Origin: Pantoea alfalfae
GTDB lineage: Bacteria; Pseudomonadota; Gammaproteobacteria; Enterobacterales; Enterobacteriaceae
Direction: 5' to 3'
NCBI RefSeq assembly: GCF_019880205.1
Contig: NZ_CP082294.1
Span: 1-64,000, forward strand
DNA: 64,000 nt
Shown here: in pieces, positions 53,562-62,576 of the stretch
Layout of the letters: every line of letters starts with the position of its first letter
Numbering within the stretch: the first letter of the stretch is position 1
Translations under genes and position numbers: made by a program
Notes under the pieces: model-generated
What the model was told of the DNA's origin: nothing
The model's database searches: none
The model's input: only the letters and a program-made list of their open reading frames with translations

Positions 53562-55014
53562 GTTCTTCTCCTGTTGCAGGTTGTTCATCAATGTCCTGTC
53601 GGGTCGGTTCAAACCGGATAATCAACAGGAAAATAATGGGGATAAGGGCGGCGAGAGAGACGATCCAGAACATGTTGGTGCCATAACGGGCCTGCAGAAT
53701 GGGCAGGATAAATAGCGCCAGCGCACTGCCGATGCCGGAGAGCGAGCGACTAAAGCCCACGCCGGTTGCACGAATGTGGGTCGGATAGGATAGCGCCGGA
53801 TAGATCATCAACTGCGCGCCGGGTCCAAATCCTTCGGCAAACAGCCAGAGTCCCAGCATCAGTACGGCAAATACCACGCCGATAGTCGCCTGCGGATGAC
53901 CGATCAGCGCCAGCGAGATTAGCGCGATAAACTGCAGCGCAAAACCCGCAATCGCCACATGCCTGGAGGGAAATTTCCATGCCAGTCGCATCCCCAGCAG
54001 ACCGCCGGTAAAGGCGAACAGCGCGTTCAGCCCCAGTGAGGCCGAGATGGTTTCAAACACGCCCGCGCCCAGAAATTGCGCCAGGATAGAGGGCAGGAAG
54101 AAAGCAATGGCGGTGTACTCAAAGGCGATACAGACGTTCATTACTGCGCTGACGATGGTGCGTTCAAGGTATGGCTTCTGAAACAGCACGCGGAAACTCA
54201 CCTTCGGGGCCGCTTTCACGGTTTCGGTTTTTTCGGGCTGCTCTTCATGCGCAGTAATGCCGTAGGAGTCGCGCAGAATACGAACTGCTCCGCTCAGGTC
54301 TCCCTGATTGGCTGCCCACAGCGGTGACTCATTCATAAACTTGCTGCGTACCGCGATAATGAGCAGGGCCGGTACCGCGCCAAACAACAGCGAGGCGCGC
54401 CACAACCAGTCGATGTGTTCTGCAGGTAGCAGGAAATAGAGCGCAAAAATAATAAAGAAGCAGGCAGATGACGCGGCATACCACATCGGGCACCAGGCGG
54501 CGAGGCGCGACGCTTTGTTCCCTTTGCCGGAGAATTTAGAGAACTCCGCCAGGTAGGCCATGGCAACCGGCAGATCGATTCCTACCCCGATTCCCATCAG
54601 AAAACGCGCGCCAATCAATACCCAGACGTTGGGCGCCAGACCCGCAGCTATCGCAGAGACCACAAAGAACAGCATGTCCGCCATAAACACCGAGTAGCGG
54701 CCATATTTATCGGTCAGCCAGCCGCCAACCAGGTTACCGACGATGGTGCCGATCATAATGGAAGAGGTCACCAGTCCGGTCAGCACCGGGGTTAAGCCAA
54801 ACTCTTTCACCACATCGTCAATACCATAAGAGAGCGTGGTGAGATCGTAGGCATCAAGAAATACACCGCCCAGCGCCAGGAACACAATCCAGCGGGCGTA
54901 GCTGTTTTTCTCGGTATTACTGTTGATCAGCCGGGCTACATCACTCACCGAACGAACCGGCGTGGAGTGGGGCGGCGGGGCGGTCAGGGTGTTGTCAATC
55001 TCTAATGTACTCAT
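53554..55014 (-). CDS. MFS transporter, organosulfur cluster
   Basis: 486 residues with 12 predicted membrane helices and the loop-2 motif GGWLTDKYGRYSVFM typical of sugar-porter/AAHS-type MFS carriers. The N-terminal 50 residues are soluble. In this cluster it probably imports an organosulfur compound or exports a product. The start at 55014 has GAGG 5 nt upstream; the ATG directly before it is too close to that site. It lies 262 bp downstream of the NtaA-type gene, so it may have a promoter of its own. Confidence 0.9.
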   Translation of the reverse strand: MSTLEIDNTLTAPPPHSTPVRSVSDVARLINSNTEKNSYARWIVFLALGGVFLDAYDLTTLSYGIDDVVKEFGLTPVLTGLVTSSIMIGTIVGNLVGGWLTDKYGRYSVFMADMLFFVVSAIAAGLAPNVWVLIGARFLMGIGVGIDLPVAMAYLAEFSKFSGKGNKASRLAAWCPMWYAASSACFFIIFALYFLLPAEHIDWLWRASLLFGAVPALLIIAVRSKFMNESPLWAANQGDLSGAVRILRDSYGITAHEEQPEKTETVKAAPKVSFRVLFQKPYLERTIVSAVMNVCIAFEYTAIAFFLPSILAQFLGAGVFETISASLGLNALFAFTGGLLGMRLAWKFPSRHVAIAGFALQFIALISLALIGHPQATIGVVFAVLMLGLWLFAEGFGPGAQLMIYPALSYPTHIRATGVGFSRSLSGIGSALALFILPILQARYGTNMFWIVSLAALIPIIFLLIIRFEPTRQDIDEQPATGEEHV

Positions 55015-55276
55015 CATATCCTCGTTATTATATTCAGCAGGTAACGAGGGTTTTATAGGCATTCCCGGCTCAGTAAACAACCAACAAATAACGATAACTA
55101 TTTCAGTATATTCAATAAGTTAATCATTAAAACACGACGACGACAGACGCCGGATGAATAGCAGGATTCATCCGGTACGAATTAAAGCATTACTCTTTTC
55201 CTGACCTGAAATCGGCGCTTTTCTCAGCCGTTAATAAATCTGTTAAGCGATGACTGAGACTATTAACCGGCAGATT

Positions 55277-56689
55277 TCATCCTGATATTTCAGCGCTATT
55301 TACCCGAGTTTCTGCGTCAGCGTTACGACGATAACCGGCACCCGGGTGCGGCAACGCCAGCCGCGGCCCCTGGCCAAATAACTTTTCACGCAGCGTACCG
55401 GGCTGATACTCCTGCTTGTAGACGCCACGCTTTTGCAGTTCCGGCACCAGCAGTTCCACCACGTCAGTAAAGGTTTCGTGCGTCACGGCGTAGGCGAGGT
55501 TAAAACCATCGACGTCTGTCTCTTCGACCCAGCTTTGCAGCTCATCGGCCACCGTTTCGGCGCTGCCCACCAGCAGCGGACCAAATCCGCCAATGCCCAC
55601 CCAGTCTGCCAGACCCTGCACCGTCCATTGGCGGTTGGGGTCGGCGGTGGAGAAGGTCTCAACCGCCGACTGAATGGCGTTGGTGTGCAGATGTTTTAGC
55701 ACCTGATCCGGCTGATACTGCCCGAAATCGATACCGGTCCAGCCTGAGATCAGCGCCAGCGCGCCTTCGTAACTGACATAGCGTTTGTACTCCTGCCATT
55801 TCGCCTGCGCCGCCAGGTCGGTTTCACCCACAATCGCCGTCTGCAGATTGAAGATCAGTATGGAACGGGGATCGCGTCCCGCCTCAGCGGCCCTGCGGCG
55901 AATATCTGCCACAGTTTTCTTCAGCAGTACTTTCGACGGTGCCGCGACAAATACACATTCAGCATGCTCTGCTGCAAAGGCTTTCCCGCGGCTGGAGGCT
56001 CCGGCCTGGTATAGCACCGGCGTGCGCTGCGGTGACGGCTCGCAAAGATGAATGCCCGGCACCTGGAAAAACGTTCCCTGATGGTTAATCGGATGGATTT
56101 TATTGGGGTCGCTGAAAATATGACGTTCACGATCACGCAGGACAGCGTCGTCTTCCCAGCTTCCTTCCAGCAGCTTATAGATAACCTGCAGATACTCATC
56201 GGCGTAGTCGTAGCGCGCATCGTGGTCGGTCTGAGCCTGATGCCCGATATTGCGCGCACCACTTTCCAGATATGAGGTGACAATATTCCAGCCAATACGG
56301 CCTTTGGTCAGATGATCCAGGGTCGATATTCGCCGCGCAAACGGGTAGGGGTGTTCAAACGACAGCGAGGCGGTCAGGCCAAAGCCCAGGTGTTCCGTCA
56401 CCATGGCCATCGGCGTGATTAACGCCAGCGGATCGTTTACCGGTACCTGTGTAGCCTGACGGATGGCGGCATGGTTATTACCGTTGAGCACGTCATAGAC
56501 ACCCAGCACGTCAGCAATAAACAGCCCATCAAATTTACCGCGTTCCAGCAGGCGGGCTAAATCGGTCCAGTACGCCAGGTCTTTGTACTGCCATGAGCGG
56601 TCGCGGGGATGCGCCCATAAGCCGGGTGACTGATGACCGACACAGTTCATATCGAAAGCATTCAGGCGAATTTCACGTTGCGATGACAT
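55277..56689 (-). CDS. NtaA/SnaA/DszA-type FMN-dependent monooxygenase
   Basis: 470 residues of the bacterial luciferase-like superfamily, NtaA/SnaA/DszA branch: QSPGLWAHPRDRSWQYKDL, FDGLFIADVLGVYDV, SFEHPYPFARRISTLDHLT, GRIGWNIVTSYLES and YQAGASSRGKAFAAEHAECV. It takes FMNH2 from a separate reductase, not seen in this window. The likely substrate is a sulfone, sulfonate or related compound. The start at 56689 has AGGAG 6 nt upstream. It follows the FAD-binding gene by 68 bp. Confidence 0.92.
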   Translation of the reverse strand: MSSQREIRLNAFDMNCVGHQSPGLWAHPRDRSWQYKDLAYWTDLARLLERGKFDGLFIADVLGVYDVLNGNNHAAIRQATQVPVNDPLALITPMAMVTEHLGFGLTASLSFEHPYPFARRISTLDHLTKGRIGWNIVTSYLESGARNIGHQAQTDHDARYDYADEYLQVIYKLLEGSWEDDAVLRDRERHIFSDPNKIHPINHQGTFFQVPGIHLCEPSPQRTPVLYQAGASSRGKAFAAEHAECVFVAAPSKVLLKKTVADIRRRAAEAGRDPRSILIFNLQTAIVGETDLAAQAKWQEYKRYVSYEGALALISGWTGIDFGQYQPDQVLKHLHTNAIQSAVETFSTADPNRQWTVQGLADWVGIGGFGPLLVGSAETVADELQSWVEETDVDGFNLAYAVTHETFTDVVELLVPELQKRGVYKQEYQPGTLREKLFGQGPRLALPHPGAGYRRNADAETRVNSAEISG

Positions 56690-56757
56690 AGCGACTCCTG
56701 AGCGGATACGGCAATCGCTTGCCGCCCACCTTTTAATGTGTGTTTTATAAGGAAGAT

Positions 56758-58170
56758 TCAGTAGGTGAGTGAGTCGGGACATCGCTCGCTGAAGGGTAGC
56801 GGCGGGGCGGCGAGGAGCTGTCGTGCAACGGACTCGGCATGTTCCGCCACCTGCGGTAATCCCATCAGCTCGCCAAAACGACCCCGTGCGGCAGGCCCGG
56901 CAACATACAGTCCGGGATTAGCTTCACCGTTCACATTCAGCGTCTGAGACAGCGCATTAACCTGGATCCCCAGCGCCAGCGAGTCAGGCTGGATCACGCC
57001 ATCGCCATGGAGCTGACGCAGCAGCGCATTGCTGTTAAGCAGCGCGTTGTGTGCAGGGCCGGTGGTGACAAGGACTTTCTCCACCTCCAGCATGTGTGAT
57101 TGCGCACCACGCAGGCGCAGCGTCAGCCGGAGCGTTGCGCCACCCGATTCAGCGGCGATAAGGCGCGCCGCCAGCAGATTCAGCTGACCGCTGGCCTGCT
57201 GCTGGCTGAGAACCTGGCTCACCTGTGGCGCAATACGATAGCGATGAACATCCCACCAGGGACGGAGATGATGCAGAAAGCGCTGCTGCTCGTGCAGCGA
57301 CAGACTCTGCCAGATGCGCTGACCGTTACGGCGAATATCATCCAGCACCAGCTGCCAGGGCAGATTCAGCGCCGCCGCCTGTTTAACTTCCTGTCGCACA
57401 CGATGCAACCAGCCGCGCGCGGTAGCAGGTTGCGGCTGACTGAAATCCAGGGCGTAAGTCTCATTGTTGCCACTCAGATTGGCACGCGGCAGCTGGCCAC
57501 GACGGGAGAAGACGGTAATCTTTCCACGGTGCTGCTGGCGATGCAGCGAGGCCACCACGTCAGACATCGTCAATCCTGAACCGATAATCGCGACCCTGTC
57601 GTCAGGAGCCACCTGAGCCAGCGCATCGCGCTGCCAGGGATTAGCAATCAAAGCCGGATGGCCCTGTAGCGGCTTCAGCAGAGCAGGCAGATCCGGTGGG
57701 GGATGGCTGATCGCCAGCACTACCTGATCGGCATGAATTTGCTGCCCGGAGGCCGTGGTCACCACGCCATTCTTAAAGGCAACCGCTCTGTCACGCAGAT
57801 GACTCAGTTTTACCGGCGAATGCTGCTGCTGATGCACAAACTGCGCATTGACCCAGCGCCCGAACTCACCACGCTGCGGGTAGACGTTGTCGTCATGCCA
57901 CAGTGCCTCCGGGTCGTTGTTAAAAGCAGGAGAGGCGCGATAGTCGCAATCAAATGCCCCTTCTTCATCACCGGCAAGCTGCATTCTGGTGGCCGGCACA
58001 TTAATGCGGTGAGCTGGATCGGTGGTGCCGTATGCCACGCCCTGCGCCAGCTGCGCGCGGGGTTCAATTACCGTCACCTGCAACCCCGCCTGGCCAGCCC
58101 GGGCCAGATGGATCGCCAGCGCGGTGCCGGTGAACCCGCCGCCGATAATGACAATCTGCTGTTGTGACAT
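56758..58170 (-). CDS. FAD/NAD(P)-binding oxidoreductase
   Basis: 470 residues. The N-terminal dinucleotide motif GGGFTGTALAIHLA and a second one, IIGSGLTMSDVVAS, near residue 196 indicate FAD and NAD(P) binding; ATRMQLAGDEEGAF is typical of the 'FAD-NAD(P)-binding' (HpnW/YhiN-unrelated) family often found beside SsuD or DszA genes. Role unclear: it might supply reduced flavin or oxidise an intermediate. AAGG lies 8 nt upstream of the ATG. It lies 26 bp after ssuD, so the two are clearly cotranscribed. Confidence 0.85.
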   Translation of the reverse strand: MSQQQIVIIGGGFTGTALAIHLARAGQAGLQVTVIEPRAQLAQGVAYGTTDPAHRINVPATRMQLAGDEEGAFDCDYRASPAFNNDPEALWHDDNVYPQRGEFGRWVNAQFVHQQQHSPVKLSHLRDRAVAFKNGVVTTASGQQIHADQVVLAISHPPPDLPALLKPLQGHPALIANPWQRDALAQVAPDDRVAIIGSGLTMSDVVASLHRQQHRGKITVFSRRGQLPRANLSGNNETYALDFSQPQPATARGWLHRVRQEVKQAAALNLPWQLVLDDIRRNGQRIWQSLSLHEQQRFLHHLRPWWDVHRYRIAPQVSQVLSQQQASGQLNLLAARLIAAESGGATLRLTLRLRGAQSHMLEVEKVLVTTGPAHNALLNSNALLRQLHGDGVIQPDSLALGIQVNALSQTLNVNGEANPGLYVAGPAARGRFGELMGLPQVAEHAESVARQLLAAPPLPFSERCPDSLTY

Positions 58171-58196
58171 AAGCGAGCCTTTTTCCTGTTAACTGA

Positions 58197-59369
58197 CTAG
58201 CTGGCGCTGGTCTGTTTAGCCGGGCGACGGTCGCCGCCGATGGTTTCACCAAACGGACCGGTGTTGACGCTGCGCTGTTTCTTTTCGGCGTTGGCGGCCA
58301 GCGGCAACAACGGCATTACCAGCTCAGCAAAGCGGTGTGCCTCTTCAAGATGCGGATAGCCGGAGAAGATAAAGTTCTCAATGCCCAGTGCCTGATACTC
58401 CCGGATGCGATCGGCAACCTGCTGCGGATTGCCGACCAGCGCAGTTCCTGCACCGCCGCGCACCAGGCCAACGCCCGCCCAGAGATTGGGACCGATGCGC
58501 AGGCTCTCACGCGACCCCTGATGCAGGGCACTCATCCGCGCCTGACCGGTGGAGTCCATGCGGGCAAAGATTTTCTGCGCGGCGGCGATAGTTTCTTCAT
58601 CCAGGTGAGAAATCAGCCGATCGGCCGCCGCCCAGGCTTCCTCTTCCGTTTCACGTACTATGACATGCAAGCGGATGCCATAAGAGAGCGTACGGCCCTT
58701 CTCCTGCGCCCGCTGACGAACCACCGCCAGCTTCTCCGCGACCTGTTCAACCGGCTCGCCCCACGTCAGATAGGTGTCGATCTGATTTGCCGCAATATCG
58801 ATAGCTGCCTCCGACGAACCACCGAAATAGAGTGGCGGACCGTCTTCCTGCACTGGCGGGAAGAGGATCTCAGCGCCTTCCACGCGAATATGCTCACCTT
58901 CAAAGTCTACCTTCTCGCCTTTCAGCAGGCGGGAGTAAACCTCAAGAAACTCTTTGGTCACCTGATAGCGCTCTTCATGACTCAGGAAGATGCCATCACC
59001 TTTGTTCTCCACCGGATCGCCACCCGTGACCACGTTGATCAGCAACCGGCCGCCGGAAAGACGGTCCAGCGTTGCCGCCATGCGCGCCGCCAGGCTGGGC
59101 GGTTGCAGGCCGGGACGCACGGCCACTAAATAGCGCAGCTTTTTGGTGATCGGTGCCAGTGCCGAGGCGACCAGCCATGAATCCTCGCAGCTTTTACCGG
59201 TCGGGATTAACACACCGTAGTAGCCCAGATTATCTGCCGCCAGCGCAACCTGCTGTAAATAGGGTAAATCGACTGCTCTGCCGCCTTCGGTGGTACCCAG
59301 ATAGCGCCCGTCGCCGTGAGTAGGCAGAAACCAGAAGAGGTTGGGATTTTCCTGTGTCGCATGGCTCAT
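58197..59369 (-). CDS. ssuD: FMNH2-dependent alkanesulfonate monooxygenase SsuD
   Basis: 390 residues. It matches Ssu[21 protein letters not shown], then [40 protein letters not shown] and [14 protein letters not shown]. The enzyme cleaves alkanesulfonates to aldehyde and sulfite with FMNH2 and oxygen, freeing sulfur for cysteine synthesis. The C-terminal extension is about 15 residues longer than I expect for E. coli SsuD. First gene of the leftward operon, behind the -24/-12 promoter at 59439-59454. AAGGAA lies 7 nt upstream of the ATG. No SsuE reductase is present here. Confidence 0.95.
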   Translation of the reverse strand: MSHATQENPNLFWFLPTHGDGRYLGTTEGGRAVDLPYLQQVALAADNLGYYGVLIPTGKSCEDSWLVASALAPITKKLRYLVAVRPGLQPPSLAARMAATLDRLSGGRLLINVVTGGDPVENKGDGIFLSHEERYQVTKEFLEVYSRLLKGEKVDFEGEHIRVEGAEILFPPVQEDGPPLYFGGSSEAAIDIAANQIDTYLTWGEPVEQVAEKLAVVRQRAQEKGRTLSYGIRLHVIVRETEEEAWAAADRLISHLDEETIAAAQKIFARMDSTGQARMSALHQGSRESLRIGPNLWAGVGLVRGGAGTALVGNPQQVADRIREYQALGIENFIFSGYPHLEEAHRFAELVMPLLPLAANAEKKQRSVNTGPFGETIGGDRRPAKQTSAS

Positions 59370-59438
59370 TAGCAGATTCCTTTATAACGATATTCGAATT
59401 TATCACATAGGGTTAATCCCTTTGGTTATATAGCCCTA

Positions 59439-59454
59439 AGCAGGATGCGTGCCA
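59439..59454 (-). promoter_or_regulatory. Sigma-54 (-24/-12) promoter of the ssuD operon
   Basis: On the minus strand TGGCACGCATCCTGCT (59454-59439): GG and GC are exactly 10 bp apart, and it differs from TGGCAC-N5-TTGCT at one base. It sits about 70 bp before the ssuD ATG. The divergent gene encodes a sigma-54 activator. Confidence 0.82.
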
Positions 59455-59502
59455 GTGCGGTTAAATAATTTTATTTTTAAAATTCAATGATTTATCATTT
59501 TG

Positions 59503-61533
59503 ATGGCAGATGTTAATCTGCTGCATTCGCAACAGAAGGAGTTGTACTCTGCTGCATCGGCAACAACCTGGTGTGTTTCAGCTCTCGTTTCAGCGTCAGC
59601 GGCGCGGTATGGTCATGACTTTCCTGCTCACCCGGTAAAAAAGATGCAGATAGCCAGCCCTGAGTTAATTGACCCCGCATCACGCGCCTTTAAAAGCGTG
59701 CTGGATCAGCTCGCGCCCACCGATGCAACCGTATTAATTATTGGCGAAACCGGCACCGGCAAAGAGGTGATGGCGCGCTACCTGCATCATCACAGTGCGC
59801 GCAGCCGACAGCCTTTTCTGGCCGTTAACTGCGGCGCACTTACCGAGAGCCTGGCGGAGTCGGAGCTGTTTGGTCATGAGAAAGGCGCCTTTACCGGCGC
59901 ACAGGATAAACATCGTGGCTGGTTTGAGGCGGCAGAGGGCGGCACGCTGCTGCTGGATGAGATTGGTGAGCTAAGCCCGTCGCTGCAGGTGAAGCTGCTA
60001 CGCGTGCTGCAGGAGCGTGAGATCACCCGCGTGGGATCCTCCAGGCCAGTAAAAGTCAATGTGCGGGTCATTGCCGCGACCAACCGGGATCTGGTGATGG
60101 CAATTCGTGAGCGGCGATTCCGGGAAGACCTTTACTATCGGCTGAATGTGGCCAGCGTCACACTGCCGCCGCTGCGTCAGCGCTGCGAAGATATTCCGGT
60201 GCTGGCCAGTCACTTCCTGCAGCTCTATGCGCGCCGTCTTGGTCGTCCTCAGCTTCGCCTCAGCGATGAAGCCATGACGGTGTTGATGAACTACAGCTGG
60301 CCGGGCAACATCCGTGAACTGGAGAACACGCTGCACAACGCCGTGCTGCTCAGCAAAACCTCACTGGTCACGCCCCAGCAGCTGCGGCTAAGCCCTCTTG
60401 CGGGGAGCGATCTGCCGCAGGGAGAGGAGGCACTGGATCAGTTTTTACGCCAGCAGATGCAGCAGAGTGACACGCCGCTCTATCCGCGGGTAATTGCTGC
60501 GCTGGTAAAAAATGCGCTGGAACTCACCCAGGGTAATCAGTTACAGGCGGCCGCGCTGCTGGGTATCAGCCGACATACATTGCGCACGCAGCTGGGGCAT
60601 CTGGGGGTGATTAAACCGCGCCGCGGTTCAGTGCGTCAGCGCGATGCTGCTCCTGGTCAGCAGCCTGAGCGGGAGCGGGAACTGCGTATTGGTTATCAGA
60701 AATTTGGCAACCTTGGCATCCTGAAAGCCCGCCAGTCGCTGGAACAGCAGCTGGCCGGGCAGGGCGTCAGCGTCATGTGGAGTGAGTTTCCTGCGGGTCC
60801 CCAGCTTCTGCATGCGCTGAGCAATAAGGAGATCGATTTCGGAACTACTGGTGAAGTCCCCCCCTTGTTTGCACAGGCCAGCAATAGTCCGATGGTCTAT
60901 GTCGCCTGGGAACCTGCCGCCCCGCAGAGCGTGGCGCTGCTGGTTCCGAAGAGCAGCCCGGTTCAGCAGATTGGCGATCTCCGGGGCAAACGCATCGCCG
61001 TGAATCGCGGTTCCAACGTTCACTATCTGTTATTGCAGATTCTGGATGAGGCGGGTTTAGCGCTGGATGATGTGCGCATTGTCTATGCCCCACCTAAATA
61101 TCCGCTGACGCCCAGCGATCTCAACGCGGTGGATGCCTGGATGATGTGGGATCCGTTACTCAGCGATGCGGAGAACAGCGGAGAGTTCAGGGTAATTGCG
61201 GATGGCACTGGCCGGGTCAATAACCATCAGTTTTACCTGGCTGAGCGCGGATTTGCGACGCACTCTGGCGATCTGTTACAGGTTCTGCTTAACGCGCTCG
61301 AGCAGACCGGCCGCTACATTGATGCGCATCGTGCTGAAGCTGCCGGGCTGCTCTCCACGGAACTCGGCATCTCTGCCACCTCACTGATGCACGCCTTAGC
61401 CCGGCGCAGCCATCAGACCCAGAGAATGAACCTGGCCATTATCCGGGAACAGCAGACCATCGCGGACCGCTTCTATGCGCTGGGGTTATTCAGTCGCGCC
61501 ATTCGCGTACGCGAGTCGGTCTGGCATCCATAG
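59503..61533 (+). CDS. Sigma-54-dependent activator fused to an SsuA-like binding domain
   Basis: 676 residues from this ATG. The AAA+ sigma-54 interaction domain covers about residues 55-300 (Walker A GETGTGKE near 81, GAFTGA near 128, WPGNIRELEN near 265). A Fis-type helix-turn-helix follows near 345-365 (QLQAAALLGISRHTLRTQLG). The last ~285 residues, from about 392, match a sulfonate-binding SsuA protein end to end, without signal peptide: IGYQKFGNLGILKARQSLE, EFPAGPQLLHAL, DLRGKRIAVNRGSN. It resembles SfnR-type activators plus a cytoplasmic sulfonate sensor. The start is uncertain: no site supports 59503, the candidate operator dyads lie in its first 20 codons, and ATG 59644 (629 aa) is an alternative. 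Confidence 0.9.
   Translation: MADVNLLHSQQKELYSAASATTWCVSALVSASAARYGHDFPAHPVKKMQIASPELIDPASRAFKSVLDQLAPTDATVLIIGETGTGKEVMARYLHHHSARSRQPFLAVNCGALTESLAESELFGHEKGAFTGAQDKHRGWFEAAEGGTLLLDEIGELSPSLQVKLLRVLQEREITRVGSSRPVKVNVRVIAATNRDLVMAIRERRFREDLYYRLNVASVTLPPLRQRCEDIPVLASHFLQLYARRLGRPQLRLSDEAMTVLMNYSWPGNIRELENTLHNAVLLSKTSLVTPQQLRLSPLAGSDLPQGEEALDQFLRQQMQQSDTPLYPRVIAALVKNALELTQGNQLQAAALLGISRHTLRTQLGHLGVIKPRRGSVRQRDAAPGQQPERERELRIGYQKFGNLGILKARQSLEQQLAGQGVSVMWSEFPAGPQLLHALSNKEIDFGTTGEVPPLFAQASNSPMVYVAWEPAAPQSVALLVPKSSPVQQIGDLRGKRIAVNRGSNVHYLLLQILDEAGLALDDVRIVYAPPKYPLTPSDLNAVDAWMMWDPLLSDAENSGEFRVIADGTGRVNNHQFYLAERGFATHSGDLLQVLLNALEQTGRYIDAHRAEAAGLLSTELGISATSLMHALARRSHQTQRMNLAIIREQQTIADRFYALGLFSRAIRVRESVWHP
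59519..59565. promoter_or_regulatory. Paired dyads, candidate enhancer of the ssuD promoter
   Basis: Two copies of TGCTGC-N4-GCAACA lie at 59519-59534 (ATTC) and 59550-59565 (ATCG), 31 bp apart centre to centre, about three helical turns. They sit roughly 100 and 130 bp upstream of the ssuD start point, the usual place for a sigma-54 activator, and at the 5' end of the activator gene. Confidence 0.7.
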
Positions 61534-61592
61534 CGTTTTTTTAGCTAAGCATCGAACATTTCATCGCTAAGCGCTTCAACCCGCGTTTGTTA

Positions 61593-61608
61593 TGTTGCGC
61601 AGACAACA
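61593..61608. promoter_or_regulatory. Third dyad, before the SsuA-like gene
   Basis: TGTTGC-GCAG-ACAACA, one base from the TGYTGC-N4-GCAACA pattern. It is set within a wider symmetry GTTTGTT...AACAAAC (61585-61611). It ends 20 bp before the ssuA-like ATG, so it may be a repression or leader site rather than an enhancer for that gene. Confidence 0.4.
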
Positions 61609-61628
61609 AACAGACTCAGGAATGAGAG

Positions 61629-62576
61629 ATGAAACAAGTTTTACTCAGCGCTTTGATTATTGCCGCCCAGGCGGGTTTCGCGTTCAACACCCAGGCAGCA
61701 GAGAAACCCGAGACAGTGAACATCGGTTTTCAGAAAGCCAATATCTTTGCGCTGCTGAAGTATCGCGGCACGCTGGATCAGGAATTAAAAAAGCAGGGTA
61801 TTGCGGTGCACTGGATTGAGTTCCCGGCCGGACCGCAGATGCTGGAAGGCTTAAACATCGGCAGTATCGATCTGGCCGCTACCGGCGACGCGCCACCGAC
61901 ATTCGCTCAGGCAGCGCAGGCCGATCTGGTTTATCTGGGACACTCGCCTGCTAACCCTAAAACCGAAGCGATTGTGGTGCCCGCAGACTCGCCAATTAAA
62001 AGCGTGGCGGATCTCAAAGGCAAGCGTGTGGCGCTGAATAAAGGTTCTGACGTTAACTATCTGCTGGTCACCGCGCTGGAGCAGGCAGGGCTGACTTATA
62101 AAGACATTACGCCAGTCTATCTGCCACCTGCGGATGCGCGCGCCGCTTTCCAGCGCGGCGCGGTAGATGCCTGGGTCATCTGGGATCCCTACTACGCCGA
62201 AGTGGAAACCAACGCCCATGCGCGGCTGCTTAAAAATGCCGAAGGGCTGGTGCCGCACTACACCTTCTACCTTGCCAGCCGCAAGTTCGCAGAAACTTAT
62301 CCTCAAATCGCCACTGAGGTGGTGGATGAGCTGGGTTCGCTGAGTCAGTGGGCTAATCAAAATCAGGAAGAGGCAGCAAAAATCATGTCCACCTCAACCG
62401 GTCTGCCGCAGCCGATCTGGCAGCGCGCCCTGGCAAGGATGCCGTTTGGCGCAGAGCGGATGACGCCAGACGTCTTCACCCAGCAGCAGGCGCTGGCAGA
62501 TACCTTTACCCGGATTGGTCTGTTGCCGGTGAAAGTCGATATCCGCAGCGCGACGTGGTCGCAGGATAAGAAGTAG
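61629..62576 (+). CDS. ssuA: Aliphatic sulfonate-binding protein SsuA
   Basis: 315 residues. The signal peptide ends near residue 24 (NTQAA). The mature protein is a two-lobed binding protein of the SsuA family: VNIGFQKANIFALLKYRGTL, WIEFPAGPQMLEGLNIG, ATGDAPPTFAQAA, DLKGKRVALNKGSDVNYLLV, AVDAWVIWDPYYAEVE. It should capture sulfonates in the periplasm for an ABC importer. The permease (ssuC) and ATPase (ssuB) are not in the window, so it must use components encoded elsewhere. AGGA lies 7 nt upstream. It follows the fusion activator by 95 bp and is its closest relative here. Confidence 0.94.
   Translation: MKQVLLSALIIAAQAGFAFNTQAAEKPETVNIGFQKANIFALLKYRGTLDQELKKQGIAVHWIEFPAGPQMLEGLNIGSIDLAATGDAPPTFAQAAQADLVYLGHSPANPKTEAIVVPADSPIKSVADLKGKRVALNKGSDVNYLLVTALEQAGLTYKDITPVYLPPADARAAFQRGAVDAWVIWDPYYAEVETNAHARLLKNAEGLVPHYTFYLASRKFAETYPQIATEVVDELGSLSQWANQNQEEAAKIMSTSTGLPQPIWQRALARMPFGAERMTPDVFTQQQALADTFTRIGLLPVKVDIRSATWSQDKK

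Noticed and set aside
61534-61592. Sigma-54 promoter for the ssuA-like gene
   Set aside because: TGGCAT near 61523 lacks a GC at the required 10-bp distance.
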